Source: Ochotona curzoniae
Taxonomy: Eukaryota > Chordata > Mammalia > Lagomorpha > Ochotonidae
NCBI RefSeq assembly: GCF_017591425.1
Contig: NW_024464918.1
Coordinates: 21,108,001 to 21,172,000, forward strand
Length of the DNA: 64,000 bases
Reading direction: 5' to 3'
Part shown: positions 45,283 through 57,420 of the stretch, one piece after another
How the letters are laid out: each line of letters begins with the position of its first letter
Numbering within the stretch: position 1 is the stretch's first letter
The notes under the pieces: generated by a model
What the model was told of the DNA's origin: nothing
The model's database searches: none
The model's input: only the letters and a program-made list of their open reading frames with translations
Program-made: the position numbers and the translations under genes

Positions 45283-45450
45283 ATTCCTGAAAGTTGAGTG
45301 ATGAAAGGGTAATTATCTTATAGCTTAAAATACATTTAAAAAGCTATCATAATTAAAAATAAGTGGTCATGTGAAGAGAGAAAAATCCCCAAACTATGAT
45401 AGAAAATCCATAAATAGACCAAAAGAAGCGTAAGATAAAGGTGCCATTTT

Positions 45451-46499
45451 AAATTTAAAAGAACAAAGTATACATGTTGCTTTTTAATAAGTTCACTTCT
45501 TTCTTTCCTTTTAGAACAAGCTACAAGAAATAAAAATAAATGGACTGACTTGACCATACAATAGTTAAAACTAAATAGAGTTCTGTTTCCACTTACAATG
45601 TAAAAAATAGCAAGAATTAGAACCAACCTAGTAAGAAGGGGGAAAAAAATCAACCAAACTGTATTATCTGGAGCTAAGCATCCTTTGTAACCAAGTAAAC
45701 TAAATTCTAGAGACTCCCAAGCAGAGAGAAGATTCATCAACTCTTTTATCTTGGAGTAAACGTGAGATGAGTCTAGCTCACTGGCAGATAAAGAAGTCAT
45801 CCAGCTGAAATTCCAAGATATGTGGAATTCCAAGGATGTGCTACCGAACAGAATACCTGGAATCCAGACTCAGGAGAAGTGGGGTCTCCCTGGCTAGGTG
45901 CCCCTCCCCCATGAAGAGGCTGGGGGGGGGGCAACCCTGAAATGTCAGCCACCCCACACACACACTACTGTGATGCCTCCAAACAGGTGCCCAGCGGCTC
46001 CATGGGAAGGGCACCAAACACTGCCCATTTCCCCAGACCCTTTTGCTCCTGTGAAACAGGTACCATGGCCATCAAACACAGACAGCTGTCCTGGGGCCCA
46101 ATCAGACAATACACATGTCCCAGGATGGGCAGAAGACATTCTGCAGTCGGTGAAGGAGTGGGAGGCCGGCTCTCCCATGAGATGAAGACCAACAGCCTGT
46201 CGGTATTTGCCCCTACCTTCTGCCCCTCTCTGAAGGCACAGGAAGCTCTCGGCTACCTCCCCAACATCTTGGATACACCCAGCCTGGCCTTTCTGCTCCC
46301 TGACAAAGCAAGCAGACACTCACCTCGACTTGTCCCACAACCTTGATGCCATGCCCACCTAACAATCATTTTACCATTAGACTGGACAATGCAGCTGCAC
46401 TGGGTGCATTCACAGCACTCTACAGGAATATCCCAAACCAAGACCCAAACACTCTCCTCACACGCGAAGAAAACTCCACCCACCTTCTCCCTGCTCCAG
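45451..46499. other. Unassigned sequence
   Basis: Minus-strand frame 45336-45833 (165 codons) is hydrophobic only because the DNA is A-rich on the plus strand; part of it is antisense L1. 45895-46330 has open frames on both strands without domain pattern. No gene is supported. Confidence 0.45.
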
Positions 46500-46805
46500 A
46501 CCTAGGCCACTGCCACTGAGCTTTCTGTCTGTGAATTCATCTTTTCTGGGTTGTCCCCATAGAGGAAATTGTGCCCTGTCTCCTTTTGAGAGAGGTCCAT
46601 CTGTGTTCAGGCATGCATCAGTCCTTCATTCCTCCTGACACTTGCATAGCTTTCCATAGCTTGGATGGACCACAGGGCATTGCTGCATTTGGCCATTCAG
46701 CTCTCCAGCCCAAGCTATGGTGAGCAGGGTTGGGGTAGTTCTTCCTGCAGTCACCTCGGTGGGACCAGAGTTGCTTTTTAGGCCTTATGTGGAAAATGCT
46801 CAGCA
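46500..46805 (-). mobile_element. LINE-1 3' end fragment
   Basis: On the plus strand 'tgttcaggcatgcatcagtc', 'ttcattcctcctgacactt', 'gcatttggccattcagctct' and 'agcaggg' follow the reverse complement of the L1 ORF2 end. Strongly diverged. Confidence 0.5.
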
Positions 46806-46809
46806 CATG

Positions 46810-46833
46810 CCCTGCCCCTGCCCCTGCCCCTGT
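46810..46833 (-). repeat. CTGCCC hexamer repeat with G-quadruplex potential on the minus strand
   Basis: Four C-runs of three to four bases separated by TG. On the minus strand these are four G-runs with two-base CA loops, a compact quadruplex pattern; the plus strand could form an i-motif. Confidence 0.85.
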
Positions 46834-47499
46834 GTTGGATTACTCTGAGTATTTGCCTATTAGTTCCCCCACTGGAACTTCACTTCTACCTCAATGCATC
46901 CCTCACATGGTGAGCAGTCTAGGGTGCCAGAAACAGGTGTTCCATAAATATTCACCGAATAAATAGACAAGATAATACATACTTTATTCTACATTTTAGC
47001 CTGATGAAGAGTTAGTGAGAAGACCTCCCATCCACTCCTGGAGGGAAGCGGAAACAAACAAGCCTTTTGATGGACTTTCTGCCAATAAGGACTCGAGCCA
47101 GAAATTCAACCCACGTGGGATCTTCACAGAGTCCATAGGAAACGCTATTCTAAAAAAAAAAAAGCATGAATTTCAAAAGTTTGGCACCAAAATATAGGTA
47201 TCACTTCATTCTATCGTCCATGAACACCGTGAAGCACTCTAATGTTCTTTGTATCAGCCACCCACTTACATTGGTTGGTTGGTTGGTCGGTTCGTTCATT
47301 CGTTTTTGTTTTTTATTTAGGAACAAGACTGCAAGTATGTAGATGAAAGATACTTTTTAAAAACAAAAGTGTTTTTTAATAGACACGGGATGAATGTCTA
47401 CAAAATCCATTCATGTAGCAATCCCAGTTCTGTAGGTGTTTGTACAAGAAAGGATGGACATGAACTCCAGGTAAAGTAAGATCTATGCTAACAGAACAG
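46834..47499. other. Unassigned sequence with short GGTT tract
   Basis: A degenerate GGTT/GTTC tract lies at about 47272-47306 and an A12 run at 47153-47164. No element recognised. Confidence 0.5.
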
Positions 47500-47790
47500 C
47501 AGCGCAGACACACTTGCAGCCCAGTGGACTAAGCCAGCACCTGCAGCATCAACATCCCATAGCACAGCACCAGTTCAGCTCGTAGCAGGTTCGTGTCTGA
47601 TCCAGCTCCCAGCCAGTGCACCTCGAGAGGCAGCAGGAGGTGGCTCCGTGCCTGAGGTGCACACAGGAGCCCTGGATGGAGCTTTAGGGTCCTTGCTTCT
47701 AGGTGGCAGCACTCAGGAAGTAAACCAGAAGGTGAAACTTTTTTATAAGTACATATCACCCTACCTTCCAAATAACCAAGTCCATTTTAA
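47500..47790 (+). mobile_element. Lagomorph C-type/CSINE2-like SINE, older
   Basis: The head 'cttgcagcccagtggactaa' is near 47513, then 'gcatcaacatcccatagcac', 'tctgatccagctcccagcca', 'gaggcagcaggaggtggctc' and a tail resembling 'ccttccaaataac'. Confidence 0.75.
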
Positions 47791-47831
47791 AACAGATAAT
47801 AAGGACCAGGATACAGCAAGAAAGGAAGTTG

Positions 47832-47931
47832 CACAGCATCTGGCATGGTGGTACCAGGTGGTACTACCTGCCACAGCACCTGGCATGATGGTACCAAGTG
47901 GTACCACCGAGCACAGCACCTGGCACTACTG
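47832..47931. repeat. 40-bp tandem repeat, about 2.5 copies
   Basis: Units start with CACAGCA at 47832, 47872 and 47912, exactly 40 bp apart, and each contains CTGGCA. The first two also carry GGTACCA-rGTGGTAC, a local near-palindrome. The third copy is partial. It lies shortly after the SINE at 47500-47790 but is not part of its consensus. Confidence 0.85.
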
Positions 47932-50239
47932 CGCAGTTCCGGATGCCAACCAGGGATCCCAGGCTTGCTCAAATTAAAGAGATGCCTTGTGGACAGATGG
48001 TTCTGGAGCAACAGCTTGTGGGTGCAAAGTCTGGTGACTCTGGGCCCTTTAGCACTAGGAGGGCTCAAGAAGGGAACCAAGACAGTGGCTGTGCTGCGGG
48101 GGATGCGCGGACTCTGCGGCCCAGGGGAGCCACTGTATTGTTAGAGCAAAACAAAGATAGCACATGGGTACAGCTTGAAAGTGACAGTTCTGATCACAGT
48201 GCTGCGGACCTTTCTGCATATGTTTTTCAAGCTTACATTTTCTTCTTTTTTTGACTGTCTCTCTATCTTTCCTTTGGTGTCCCCTGAGAGATGACCAGAT
48301 CTGTTCCAGAAATCGCAGTTGCAGTAGCAGCAGGTCTGACCACAGCAGTTAACAGCAAACAGCATTTTGCAGCCCTGTGAAGCTCATAGTCAAAAACAAA
48401 CTTCAAATTCACTCAGGGAGGTTTTTTTTTTAAGAGACAGTCATTTTTCACATCTCATTTCAAAGTCAGGGAGCCCTGCCTGCTAATGAGCGAACACTCG
48501 GAAGTAACTGGAGCTATATCGTACAGCTCGTGCTAGAAACTAGAATAGCAAGTCAGAAGTGGGTATGAACTGATGGCTGCTAAATGGGATGATTGTTCAA
48601 AGAACCAAGCCAAGAACTCACTAAATAGAAGTCACTGTCCACACTCTTTCTGGAACCTTCCTAACACCTGAGCCTGTTTCACATTTCCAAGTTGAAGACA
48701 AACGTCCGCCCCGCCTGAACGCTTCCCCTGGGCCGGGGGCTGTGGGAATACTCCACCCCCTCCACTCGCCTTCTGCCTTTGCCAGGAGGTCCACCTTTAT
48801 CTTTCTGATTCCTGGGTTCTGTATCCTAGGCCCAGGAGACTTGAGGGCCTCTGTGTCCCCAGAAGCTGTAGCAACTGCCCGCATGACGCAAGGCAGGAAT
48901 GACAGCGCTCTCCACGCGTTCTGTCACCTCCTCACTAATTGCTACACGGCCACAAGGCTCTGGGCCCCAAAGGAGAAAAGACATGATGAGGTCATCGTGC
49001 ACGTTAGTCAGGCCCTCTAATTGCTAACACACAGTTCCAAGGTTTCCAACAGAAAGCCTTAGTTTCAAGGTTTTATAACTTGGCACTTGTGATCGGCTGT
49101 CGACTTAAGCTTGACGTGAAACGCCTGGGGCGCAGGAACCTAATCGGCTTGTTCAGAGTTGCCTACAAAGGGGGCAGCAAATATGAACTCGACTCTCACT
49201 AATGGCTCTGTTTAAAAATGGTGTTTTACAGGAGCACGTTCCCCAGGTGACCGATCGGCTTTCCACACCTTGGCCATCATGTCCATCATCCGCAGAGAAC
49301 TCTGGAGTTCTGAGTTGCACACACCATCAGACCATCTCCAGGAATCTGGGGAGAATGTGCTATTGCAAACCAAGTTTCTGTGTCCATTGCTTCCAGTCCT
49401 GGAAAATGGCCTACTTGCTATGGGTTTTATTAGTACTAAATTTTCCAGAATGTTTACTGAAAATTGGGTGGAAGTACCCTAGCAGCGGTTTCCACTCTGT
49501 CCTTCCCTCCCTGGCACGGGTCCCCTGGTGGTGACTAGAGGCCTAACTGACCAAGCAGCTGCCCTCAGCCAGCTTCCTCGCAGGAAGTTCTCAGCATATC
49601 AGACGGTTCCAGTGTACCACGACTATTGCTCAGCAAGGACTCGCAGGGCCCAGCCCCAAATGAGGGAAGCAAATAATGTCTCAAATTCTATAGCAGGCAC
49701 CGGGCGAAAGCCCAGCAGGCTACGTGGGGACAGGAAAGATGTTCAGGGGACTTCAGTGACAACTGTGGTGAGGACAATGGTGTGACTTCAGGATGCCCCA
49801 TGTACAAGGAAGTCAGCACTTCCCAGGTCCCGATATGGACAGGTTTCCACCCATGCTTACTCTGTACTGTGAAAAGACAGGATATAATTCTACATGCAGA
49901 GGTGTATAATCTTCTTAGAAAGAAGCTCATGCACTTGCAACGACCTGTAGAACCATCAAGACACTGTCAAAGGACTCTGCAAGAACAAGACTGAACTAGG
50001 AGAGAGAGCTGAAAGGCAGAAAGGGCTCCCGAGCAGAGGACAGGCGAGGGCAAGTTCCCCTGAGTGTTGGCTTTGGCAAAGGGAGGACCCCAGGTGAGGG
50101 TGGCTTACGGGTGAAGCTAAGATCTCCACAGCCTAACCAAAGACCCGTGCAGCCAGCATGACAGGAAGAGTATGGGCATCAGACACCAACAGAATCTACC
50201 CTAACAACATCACAAGCGATTCCTCCACAGCAGACTGGG
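47932..50239. other. Unassigned unique sequence
   Basis: 2.3 kb with no safe repeat call. 48690-48760 is GC-rich with several CpG, and 49070-49150 has scattered CpG in otherwise AT-balanced DNA. Overlapping frames at 47845-48254 and 49202-49785 show no domain pattern. Confidence 0.45.
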
Positions 50240-50440
50240 AAAAGGAGGAAGACAAAGATATCCAGGGTCCCCCCACTATCCAGTCAACTATTTCCCAAGA
50301 ACTTGGCAAATTACTTAACTTGATGTGGACTCAGCTTCCTCAACCAGAGGCCGACAGACCAGGAATAACCTCCAAAACTCCATCACAGAACGGTTTAGTC
50401 AATAGAAATTAGACAAGAAAGTTGGATGTGTAAAGCCATC
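50240..50440 (+). mobile_element. MIR SINE relic
   Basis: 'cttggcaaattacttaactt' followed by 'gatgtggactcagcttcctc' at about 50300-50343 matches the conserved MIR core region ('cttgggcaagttacttaacc...ctcagtttcctc'). An ancient mammal-wide SINE. Confidence 0.65.
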
Positions 50441-50934
50441 CTCCACCCAAAACATTTCAGGAACAAGATGAAAATGGTGTGCGGTGCCAGGAAGGACCAA
50501 TGACCATTCTGTTCATTTTGAGGGGTGCATCTGAGACTCCCTAGCATGAAGCAGATGGAGAGTAAACCAAAGGAGAAACGTGGGGTATGTATGCTCCTTT
50601 ACCCACAGGAAGGTCACCCCAAGTGTGGCATTTCCCACTATCAACACGTAGCAACCTCGTCATCACCTTCAAAACAATATCCTTAAAGTGCTTTTACTGA
50701 CATCATAACCCAGGCTGGAGCCAGCCCAAGCATGAGATGAAAGTGAACAAATAGATATGCACAGCAGGTTTTCAAATGTGGCTGGCCCAAACAGAAGCAC
50801 AGCAGAAGGACACGGGAACCAAAGTCTAGCACTTGCACTACAGCTATTAGACCTGCGAGTGTACTCTTCCCACAAATCCTCTCGTTTAGTCTTCACTGAA
50901 GCCCTACAGGGAGTCGTTTGAAAACGGGCTAGCA
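50441..50934. other. Unassigned sequence
   Basis: A possible MIR/L2-like tail ('aatcctctcgtttagtcttc') near 50875 is too short to call. Confidence 0.4.
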
Positions 50935-51228
50935 GGGGCCAGCACTGTAGCCTAGAATGTTAAGCTACTACCTATGACACCAGCATCCCATATGCCAGCT
51001 GCAGTCCCAGCTACTCCACTGCCCCCCTAGCTCCCTGCTAACAGCAGAGAAAGATGGCCCAAATGTTCGGAACCCAAACATTTGAACTCATCTGAAAGAC
51101 CTGGAAGAAGCTCCAATTTCCTGGCTTCAACCTGGCATAGCCCAGCCATTGCAGCCATTTGGGGAATGGATGGAAAGTCTCTGTATTTCTCTCTGTCTTT
51201 GTAACTCTGCCTTTCAAATCCTCTTACA
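50935..51228 (+). mobile_element. Lagomorph C-type SINE
   Basis: The head 'aggggccagcactgtagcct' is at 50935, then 'acaccagcatcccatatgcc', 'tagctccctgctaacagcag' and 'gcagccatttggggaatgga'. The tail 'gcctttcaaatcctc' lacks the A-run. Confidence 0.88.
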
Positions 51229-51423
51229 CAGCCATGGGGGGCCAAACCTTGTGCTCAAAGTCTCCCTGACTGGCAGCTGGGCACAGCGCTGGAGTCCTCA
51301 TCTTTCTCCACTGGTCTTTGGCTTCGCCCCCTGTTCATGCTGATGCCCATGAACCCACCTAAAGGAAAGTGCTGTAAACTTCCACACCTTCCAGGCATCG
51401 TGGCAGCCCCCAGAAAGTCTGTT
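51229..51423. other. Spacer
   Basis: Nothing recognised. Confidence 0.5.
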
Positions 51424-51545
51424 TCAGCCACTGGTTCTCAATCTTAACTAAACAGCAGAACTACCCCGCGAACATTTTAGAGCATCAATAGCCAGAGTTG
51501 CTCAGATTGGCAGGCAGCCCAGGCCAAGACATGCATGTTCCACCT
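51424..51545 (+). mobile_element. Short hAT-type DNA transposon relic
   Basis: 'ccactggttctcaatcttaa' is the typical terminal sequence of mammalian short hAT elements. 'cagcagaactaccccgcga' and 'aacattttagagcatcaat' follow in the same order. The far inverted terminus is lost. Confidence 0.55.
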
Positions 51546-52288
51546 GGAGAAGGCAAACAAAGTGGAGTTCCAAGATGAGTCATTCTCTTACTAGGATCAC
51601 TAATTTAACAGAGCCACATCATGGTGAGAGACCAAAGATGCAGGCCACCTGGACACTCCTGCCTGCCTGGGGTACCCTACAGGCCAAGAAGTCCCCATCT
51701 TTAAATCCAACTCTTCAGATCCAGACAAAATACTGTTGAAATTTTCCAAGACTTCTTCAAAGTATACATGTGTCCTGGAACTGGCTATCCTTTTAACTAG
51801 CCAAAGATGACAGGAGGAGGTTATCTGTACAGGACTTTGCAGCTCCTCCACGTGATTAAGATACGGGTCTATGATTGGTAGTGTAATAGTTCACTGTTCT
51901 TTCCCACCCTGTCTTCCCTCTGACACCCCCAGTTCCATGTCCCGTGCTCCCTGTCCCCTACCCTACTCTTGATGGCTCAAGGGCTCAAGGTCTGCTTCAA
52001 GGCACAAGGACTGAGAGAGGGAGCAGTAGGCATTGGATCCAGTGGCAAGATCTGGCCAGGAGTGAGACCCAACAGAATATAGCCTATGGTTTGCCCTCCA
52101 CTCTCCTGCTGGGACTCAGAAGCAACTATTTCATAAACCTAATATCATTCAAGAGTGACCTGTCAGGGTCATCTTCCAGAAAGAACAGGCACTGGATGCT
52201 CACAAATACACAGAATAATCACCTGACTACAAAGCAGAAATGACCTAGTAAGACAAAGGGAGACTTTTTTCTTCTAAAAATATTGAAA
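51546..52288. other. Unassigned sequence
   Basis: No feature recognised. Confidence 0.5.
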
Positions 52289-52595
52289 AGGGCCGGTGCT
52301 GTAGCATAGCATGTCAAGCCACTATCTGCATATCTGACATCCCAGAGAGATAACACTTCGAGTCTCGGTTGCTCCATTTCTGATCCAGCTCCTTGATGTA
52401 CCTGGGACAACAGCAAAAGATGCTCCCAGTGCTTGGGTCCTGGTATGCAGGAAGGAGAAGTGGATGAAGCTCCTGGCTCCTAGTGTCAGGCTGGCCCAGC
52501 ACTGGCTGTTGTAGCTGACCAATGACACAGCAGATGGCAAAGCACTCTATGTCTCTACCTCTGCCTTTTGAATCAATGTATCTTTAAAAAAAATT
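52289..52595 (+). mobile_element. Lagomorph C-type SINE
   Basis: The head 'agggccggtgctgtagcata' is at 52288, then 'cgagtctcggttgctccatt' and 'tctgatccagctccttgatg', with the tail 'ttttgaatcaatgtatcttt' plus an A-run. Confidence 0.88.
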
Positions 52596-55159
52596 AGTTA
52601 AAATGCTATAAAATCAGAAAAACCATTGGTCAGTATCCAAGCTCCCTCACTTGTGCATGCTTGGGATGCTGAGGTTGGAGAATGAGGTGTCTTGAGGATG
52701 CAGTGTGAATGGACTGCCCAGACTCCAGTGAACAGGGCAGCCAGGGCTGCAGGTGTGTCAGGGGTGAGAAGAGCAGAGTAGCCAATACATCTGAGCCACC
52801 AATGTCCTCAGCAGTTCTGGGTATCAGCCCATTTTCCTGTTTCCTCACATACTCACTGCTACTCTGATTCAAAGCACAAGTGAACAAGCATGAAGGAAGC
52901 ACGGAGACCTTTCCCAAACCCAAGCAGCCCCTCCTGGACTGAACACTCCCTCCACCAGGCCACCAGGCCTCTTAACAGTGCTGTCCTCCAGGTCCAGCTT
53001 CAACTCCCACAATCAGGACACTGTGGGCATGGAAGAGGCGCAGAGCAGGGCAGAGTTAGAGAAAACTCCAGGAGCTGAGGTGGAGGGTGCTCGCTTGGCT
53101 CTCTTCCCCTTCCCCACAGCCTTGAGCAGCCAGTCAATTGTGGACCAACAGCCTGCACTTCCGGCCTTGCTCTCTGCACTCCTGTCAGAGCAGACCACAG
53201 GGGAAGCCGGCTGAAGGTCCCACAGCCCAGTGTGCGATCTTCTTGCCTCTCTGTTTAAGCTGACCTTGCCATGGAGATGTCATTCGGGGGGGCTCTCACT
53301 CACTCACTCACTAAGTCTTGGGTTGTTTTTTTACGAGAGCTCTCTTCACAGAAGCTCACCACTAACCTTAGGCCAGACCCCTGTAACCTTCAGTCAATAG
53401 TAAACACTTCCTTCTCCTGAAATGCTCACACAGGCAAAGCCTGACCATACAATCTATGTGCTACCTATGTCCTCAGCTCTGCACTCCAGCCCGGACAGGA
53501 GGTTTTCAGAAAATGCTGATAACTAGGCCCTAAGATTCCACCCCTTATCAACTGAAACCCAATGTCTAAACTGAAGGGAAGGTTGTCGTCCTTCTAGATC
53601 ACTGAGATACATGAGGAAGTTGGAGCACCACTTGGCTTTAAGTGGTCATACTCAGTCCAAACGAAGCTACAATCCACAGGGAGAGGCAGTGACGCTGCAC
53701 AGACAAGTCCAGTCCCACTAGAAAGCCCGGAGGAGTTCACTGTACTGAGCCCTGAGAGGACAAGGAGGGGAAACTCATTTGTGGACATGGGAACATCCGA
53801 GAGTACTTGGAGAGGCCCCCAAAGAGCTGTTGTTTTGTCTGAAATGATTCCTCATCTTCTTGGAGATGCTCTGGGATGTAAGAATCACAGGCATGAAGGT
53901 TTAATTTCAGAGTAAGAAACACATTCTGGTAATTTCCCCAAAGAGAAAGACTACAGATTATGAGTTTCTAATCGCTAGAAATACTCATCGTGGTGTGCTG
54001 GGGTGCTGGGCACATGATCAAGAGGAAAGGAGAGAACGCACGACTGCATGCCAAGGTTGCTTCCCATCTGAGATTCCACAAATTAGGATGAATGATTTTC
54101 AATTTATCCTGTTGGGGAGCCATCTTCTTCCTTCCCCGGGCCAGAGTTAAGGACACGGGAGGCAGAGTATTACCAAAATCCACCTGAAGTAACTGAATAA
54201 TAAAAGAAAACTCAAAGACAAAGCACTGAACTTCACCTTCGTAGTCACATATTTCCAAGGGTTTTGACAAAGATGAGGATGCTGCTGATTGTGACATTGT
54301 ATCAGTAAGCCTGGAGGTAGCTGTGGTGCATACATGGGCACACAAGGTTAGAAAACCTGGGCAAATCTCTCTCACACACATCTGAGGGCTTCATTCCATG
54401 GGGAAGTCACACAAGGCAGGCAGCAGAGGACCTGGGTCACAGGAAATGACGGAGATGGAAGGGATGATTGAACCCCATGCAGAGGTCCCCAATCTTCAGA
54501 AAAGAAACCGGGGCTGGGCGAGGGGTAGGGGAGCAAGTTAAAAACAACCCAGTTTGGTGTGAATAGTGAGAGAGCCATGCCGATGTCCCGTTGGGTGCAT
54601 CCGCATGAATGATGCTGAAGACACCTGGTATACACGGGATTCAGAGGCATTTTTGCACCAACATATACCTATCTTTTAATTCCATCTTCTGTGAGTTTTT
54701 CGAATCCCAGCTGCAAGTCAAATTTTTATAATTTTACCTTTCTTTACTAGGCATAAAAAATAACAACTGTTCCATGAGGTTCCTGTGGCACCAGCCCCCT
54801 CCCCCAAAAGGAAACGCTAAATGGCAAAACCAAATGTTCAAGCAGGCCCCTCTGGGATTCACCTCCCCACTCAGGAGCTTTTTGACCACAATTGCCTCAG
54901 AGGAGAAACATTGCTTCTTATCTTTTGCCTTTGAGGATGGTTGTCTTTCTCACAGAAGAAAGAACTGGGGAGATGGGAGGAAAAGAAAAATCTTCCAGAA
55001 TAAACAGCAATCGCTTTCAGAGCTTAGTGCTAAGATAAAACACCAGAGCCTTCAGTTTCAAGAAAAGATTTCCAAAAACATCAAAAATACTGCCCTAAGA
55101 TTATTTTCTATGTATCTGACTTCAACTTGCAGTCAGAGATAAAAAAAAAGAAAGAAAGA
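52596..55159. other. Unassigned unique sequence
   Basis: 2.5 kb with no safe repeat call. A short CACT tract lies near 53301-53313 and a poly-purine AAAG tract at 55140-55166. Open frames (for example 53968-54381 minus, 54774-55142 plus) lack domain patterning. Confidence 0.45.
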
Positions 55160-55660
55160 AAAGAAATGCATTTTCTTTCTTCTTTGTGCCTATCGAGGCT
55201 TGTGCATGTGGCTTAATTTTGACAAATGGATTAGAGTTTTCCTTGAGTTACACCTTGTCTCTTTTTCTTTGCTTAGAGCTTACTTCAGTCAAAGAGCTGA
55301 GAGATACAGATTCTGATTGTTTTCAGCACTGGAACAGATTGTATTAGATGCTTTTGAATAGTCAGGGGAAACATAAAAAAGCTGCCTTTTCACTTTGTTC
55401 ATTTGCTGTTCCCTCATCCATCTCAGTCTGAGCGAGCCAACCTGATGTAGCCCTGTAATAGTAGTTTTGTAGGCAGCTATAGTCATTGTGAAAAACCCCT
55501 GCAGGAAATTTAAATTTCTAAGATAAAAAAAAACGCACATTATCCAATTACTTTTATTAAATAGCATTCGAATACCTTTCCCAAAAAGACAATGGTGTGC
55601 ACGCATGAGCGAGCACAGACTCACCTACACAGACTTCCTATCTGATTGCTGTCAGTGTAT
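55160..55660. promoter_or_regulatory. Candidate conserved non-coding element, AT-rich
   Basis: Repeat-free. It contains a perfect 14-bp palindrome GAAATTTAAATTTC at 55505-55518, and 'tccaattacttttattaaat' near 55543 with CAATTA and ATTAAA cores. The inference rests on motif clustering and absence of repeats only. Confidence 0.3.
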
Positions 55661-56049
55661 GAATGTATCTGAACTCACTACGTTTTCTTCGAAAAAGAAA
55701 TTTCTTTCCTGATGACAGTCCAGAATACTGGATTCACCAGTGTTGTGTTACTAGAGTGAAACACCCGGGGAAGGCTAACGTTCTGAAAAAAAGAGGTCCA
55801 TTCTGGCTCACACTCCTGACAGTCCCAGTCAGAGCGGGCTCCGTGGTCCAGAGCTGCTGAGAACATTCTAGTTGACACAGTCCCAAGGTGGTTCGGGACT
55901 TCACAGGGCAACAGGCAGGAAACATACATCTCTGTCTCTTCCGTGTCTCTCTCTGGAGCCACTAGGTTCAGTCAAGGCAACTCCGTACACATTGGCCAAC
56001 CCAATTAACCCTGATGTTGAAGGACTCGTGAGGATTTTTCTAACATTAG
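55661..56049. other. Unassigned sequence
   Basis: Nothing recognised; overlapping frames on both strands without domain pattern. Confidence 0.5.
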
Positions 56050-57420
56050 CATAAAACATCTGGGAATGGTGGAGTCGAGATGTCGGTATAGCACACAGAC
56101 AAGATTTAACACAGAGAATCATTAGCCAGAGTGAAGCAGAGACAGCAGGGAGGTACCTGGAGACCCGTGGACATGAAGAAGCAGTGGAGACAATGTCAGC
56201 AAGTGCTGATCTGAGATCCACTGGCAGCCATATGGGAAAGGAGCTCAGCAGGTGAACACAAAGGACTGCCCATCCTGATTTGTCTGACCCAGTAATGAGC
56301 AGAGACAGAGCAGCAGATGCCAAGAGGGCAGTGCAGGGACAGGGTGGATTCCAGATCCTAACTAGTACCACATCAAGCACCATTGTATGCAGCGAGGCAA
56401 AAGCTGTGGGGCTGTTGGTGGGTGTGTGGGCTAGTATAAGCATTGTGGAAGTCAGTACAGAGAGTGGTAAGAGAACTGAAAATTAACCTGCCATATGGAC
56501 CAGCTATCTCACTTTTGGTAATACTTCCAAAGGAAATGAAATCTGCATGTAAGAAAGGGATCTATAATCCTGTATTTACAGCAGTACAATCTACAATAGC
56601 AAAGACATGGAAACAATCAAGATGCCCACCCCAAGAGGAGTGGATAAAGAAACTGGTACATCTACTCTGTAGAATACTACTAAACCATTACAAAGGATGA
56701 AATCCTACCATGTGCAGCCAAATGGTCCCAACTAGAGACCATTATGCTCAGTGAAATAAGCTAATCCCCAAAGGACAAATACCATATGTTCTCTCTGATA
56801 TAAGACAACCTCCTTGCAAAATACAAGATCAATACTTCTTTCAATACTGTTTTTGCTACTTCTTATGGATTTTTATATTTTTGGTTTTGTTTCTATTTCT
56901 TTAGGTTTTTTTTTTCTCTTCTTAAATTCTTTACAGACTCATAGATCACACAGTAGCATCATTCTCTTCAAGAAGGTTTTTATTTTCTTTTTCATTTCTC
57001 CAGCAATGTGTTGGTCAATCGGTACTATGTTATTTTACTGTAAGCCATTGTAAATTTTCTATTTTTCTTCCTGTTGATTTTATTTTGTGGCTTTTCATTT
57101 AAGGAGGTGTATAGCAACTATCCAGATGTGACGATACAATGAATGCAGTGTGCACCTCTACTTCCAAATCAAAGATGGATTCCCAATGAAGATGTTAAAT
57201 GTATCTTAACAACAGGATGTTGGACTGTTTACCATCGTCCATGCTAGCAACGTCAGGATACACTTAAATAGCAAAATGATGGATTTACGACTATTTAGGA
57301 AGAATTATACTACTATAATATTATAGGAGAAATCAGAGGAGTGCCTGAGGGAGCTGGTGAAGGAAATCCCAAAGCTTATGGGACTGTATCACAATATTTT
57401 TTTTAAAAAATTTACAAACA
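56050..57420 (+). mobile_element. Lagomorph LINE-1, ORF2 end plus 3'UTR, with possible 5'UTR remnant
   Basis: From about 56430 the order is clear: 'agtataagcattgtggaagt', 'gccatatggaccagctatct', 'gtacaatctacaatagcaaa', 'gacatggaaacaatcaagat' and 'aggagtggataaagaaactg'. A long lagomorph-type 3'UTR follows, ending near 57420 ('ggactgtatcacaatat' and an A-rich end). 56443-56700 is a surviving 85-codon frame, partly ORF2 C-terminus. 56050-56430 does not match ORF2 and resembles an L1 5'UTR start ('gagatgtcggtatagcac'), which would mean an internally deleted element; this part is tentative. Confidence 0.8.

Larger units (their letters stand above)
44400..45450 (+). mobile_element. LINE-1 ORF2 fragment interrupted by two SINEs
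   Basis: L1-like segments lie at about 44555-44637 ('aatttcaaccaaaatttcaa', 'aaagaactagaaatatgat') and 45330-45445 ('aaaaagctatcataatta', 'aatccataaatagacc'). Together they follow ORF2 order. The SINEs at 44653-44984 and 45028-45282 lie between them, so both postdate the L1. No open frame survives. Confidence 0.55.

Noticed and set aside
45336..45833. 165-codon minus-strand frame with several hydrophobic stretches resembling a membrane protein
   Set aside because: The 3' part is antisense to L1 sequence and the rest is antisense to A-rich DNA, which yields Leu/Phe/Ile-rich translations by composition. No homology is recognised.
55901..56443. 180-codon minus-strand frame
   Set aside because: It runs antisense into an L1 relic and shows no domain pattern; opposing frames are also open.
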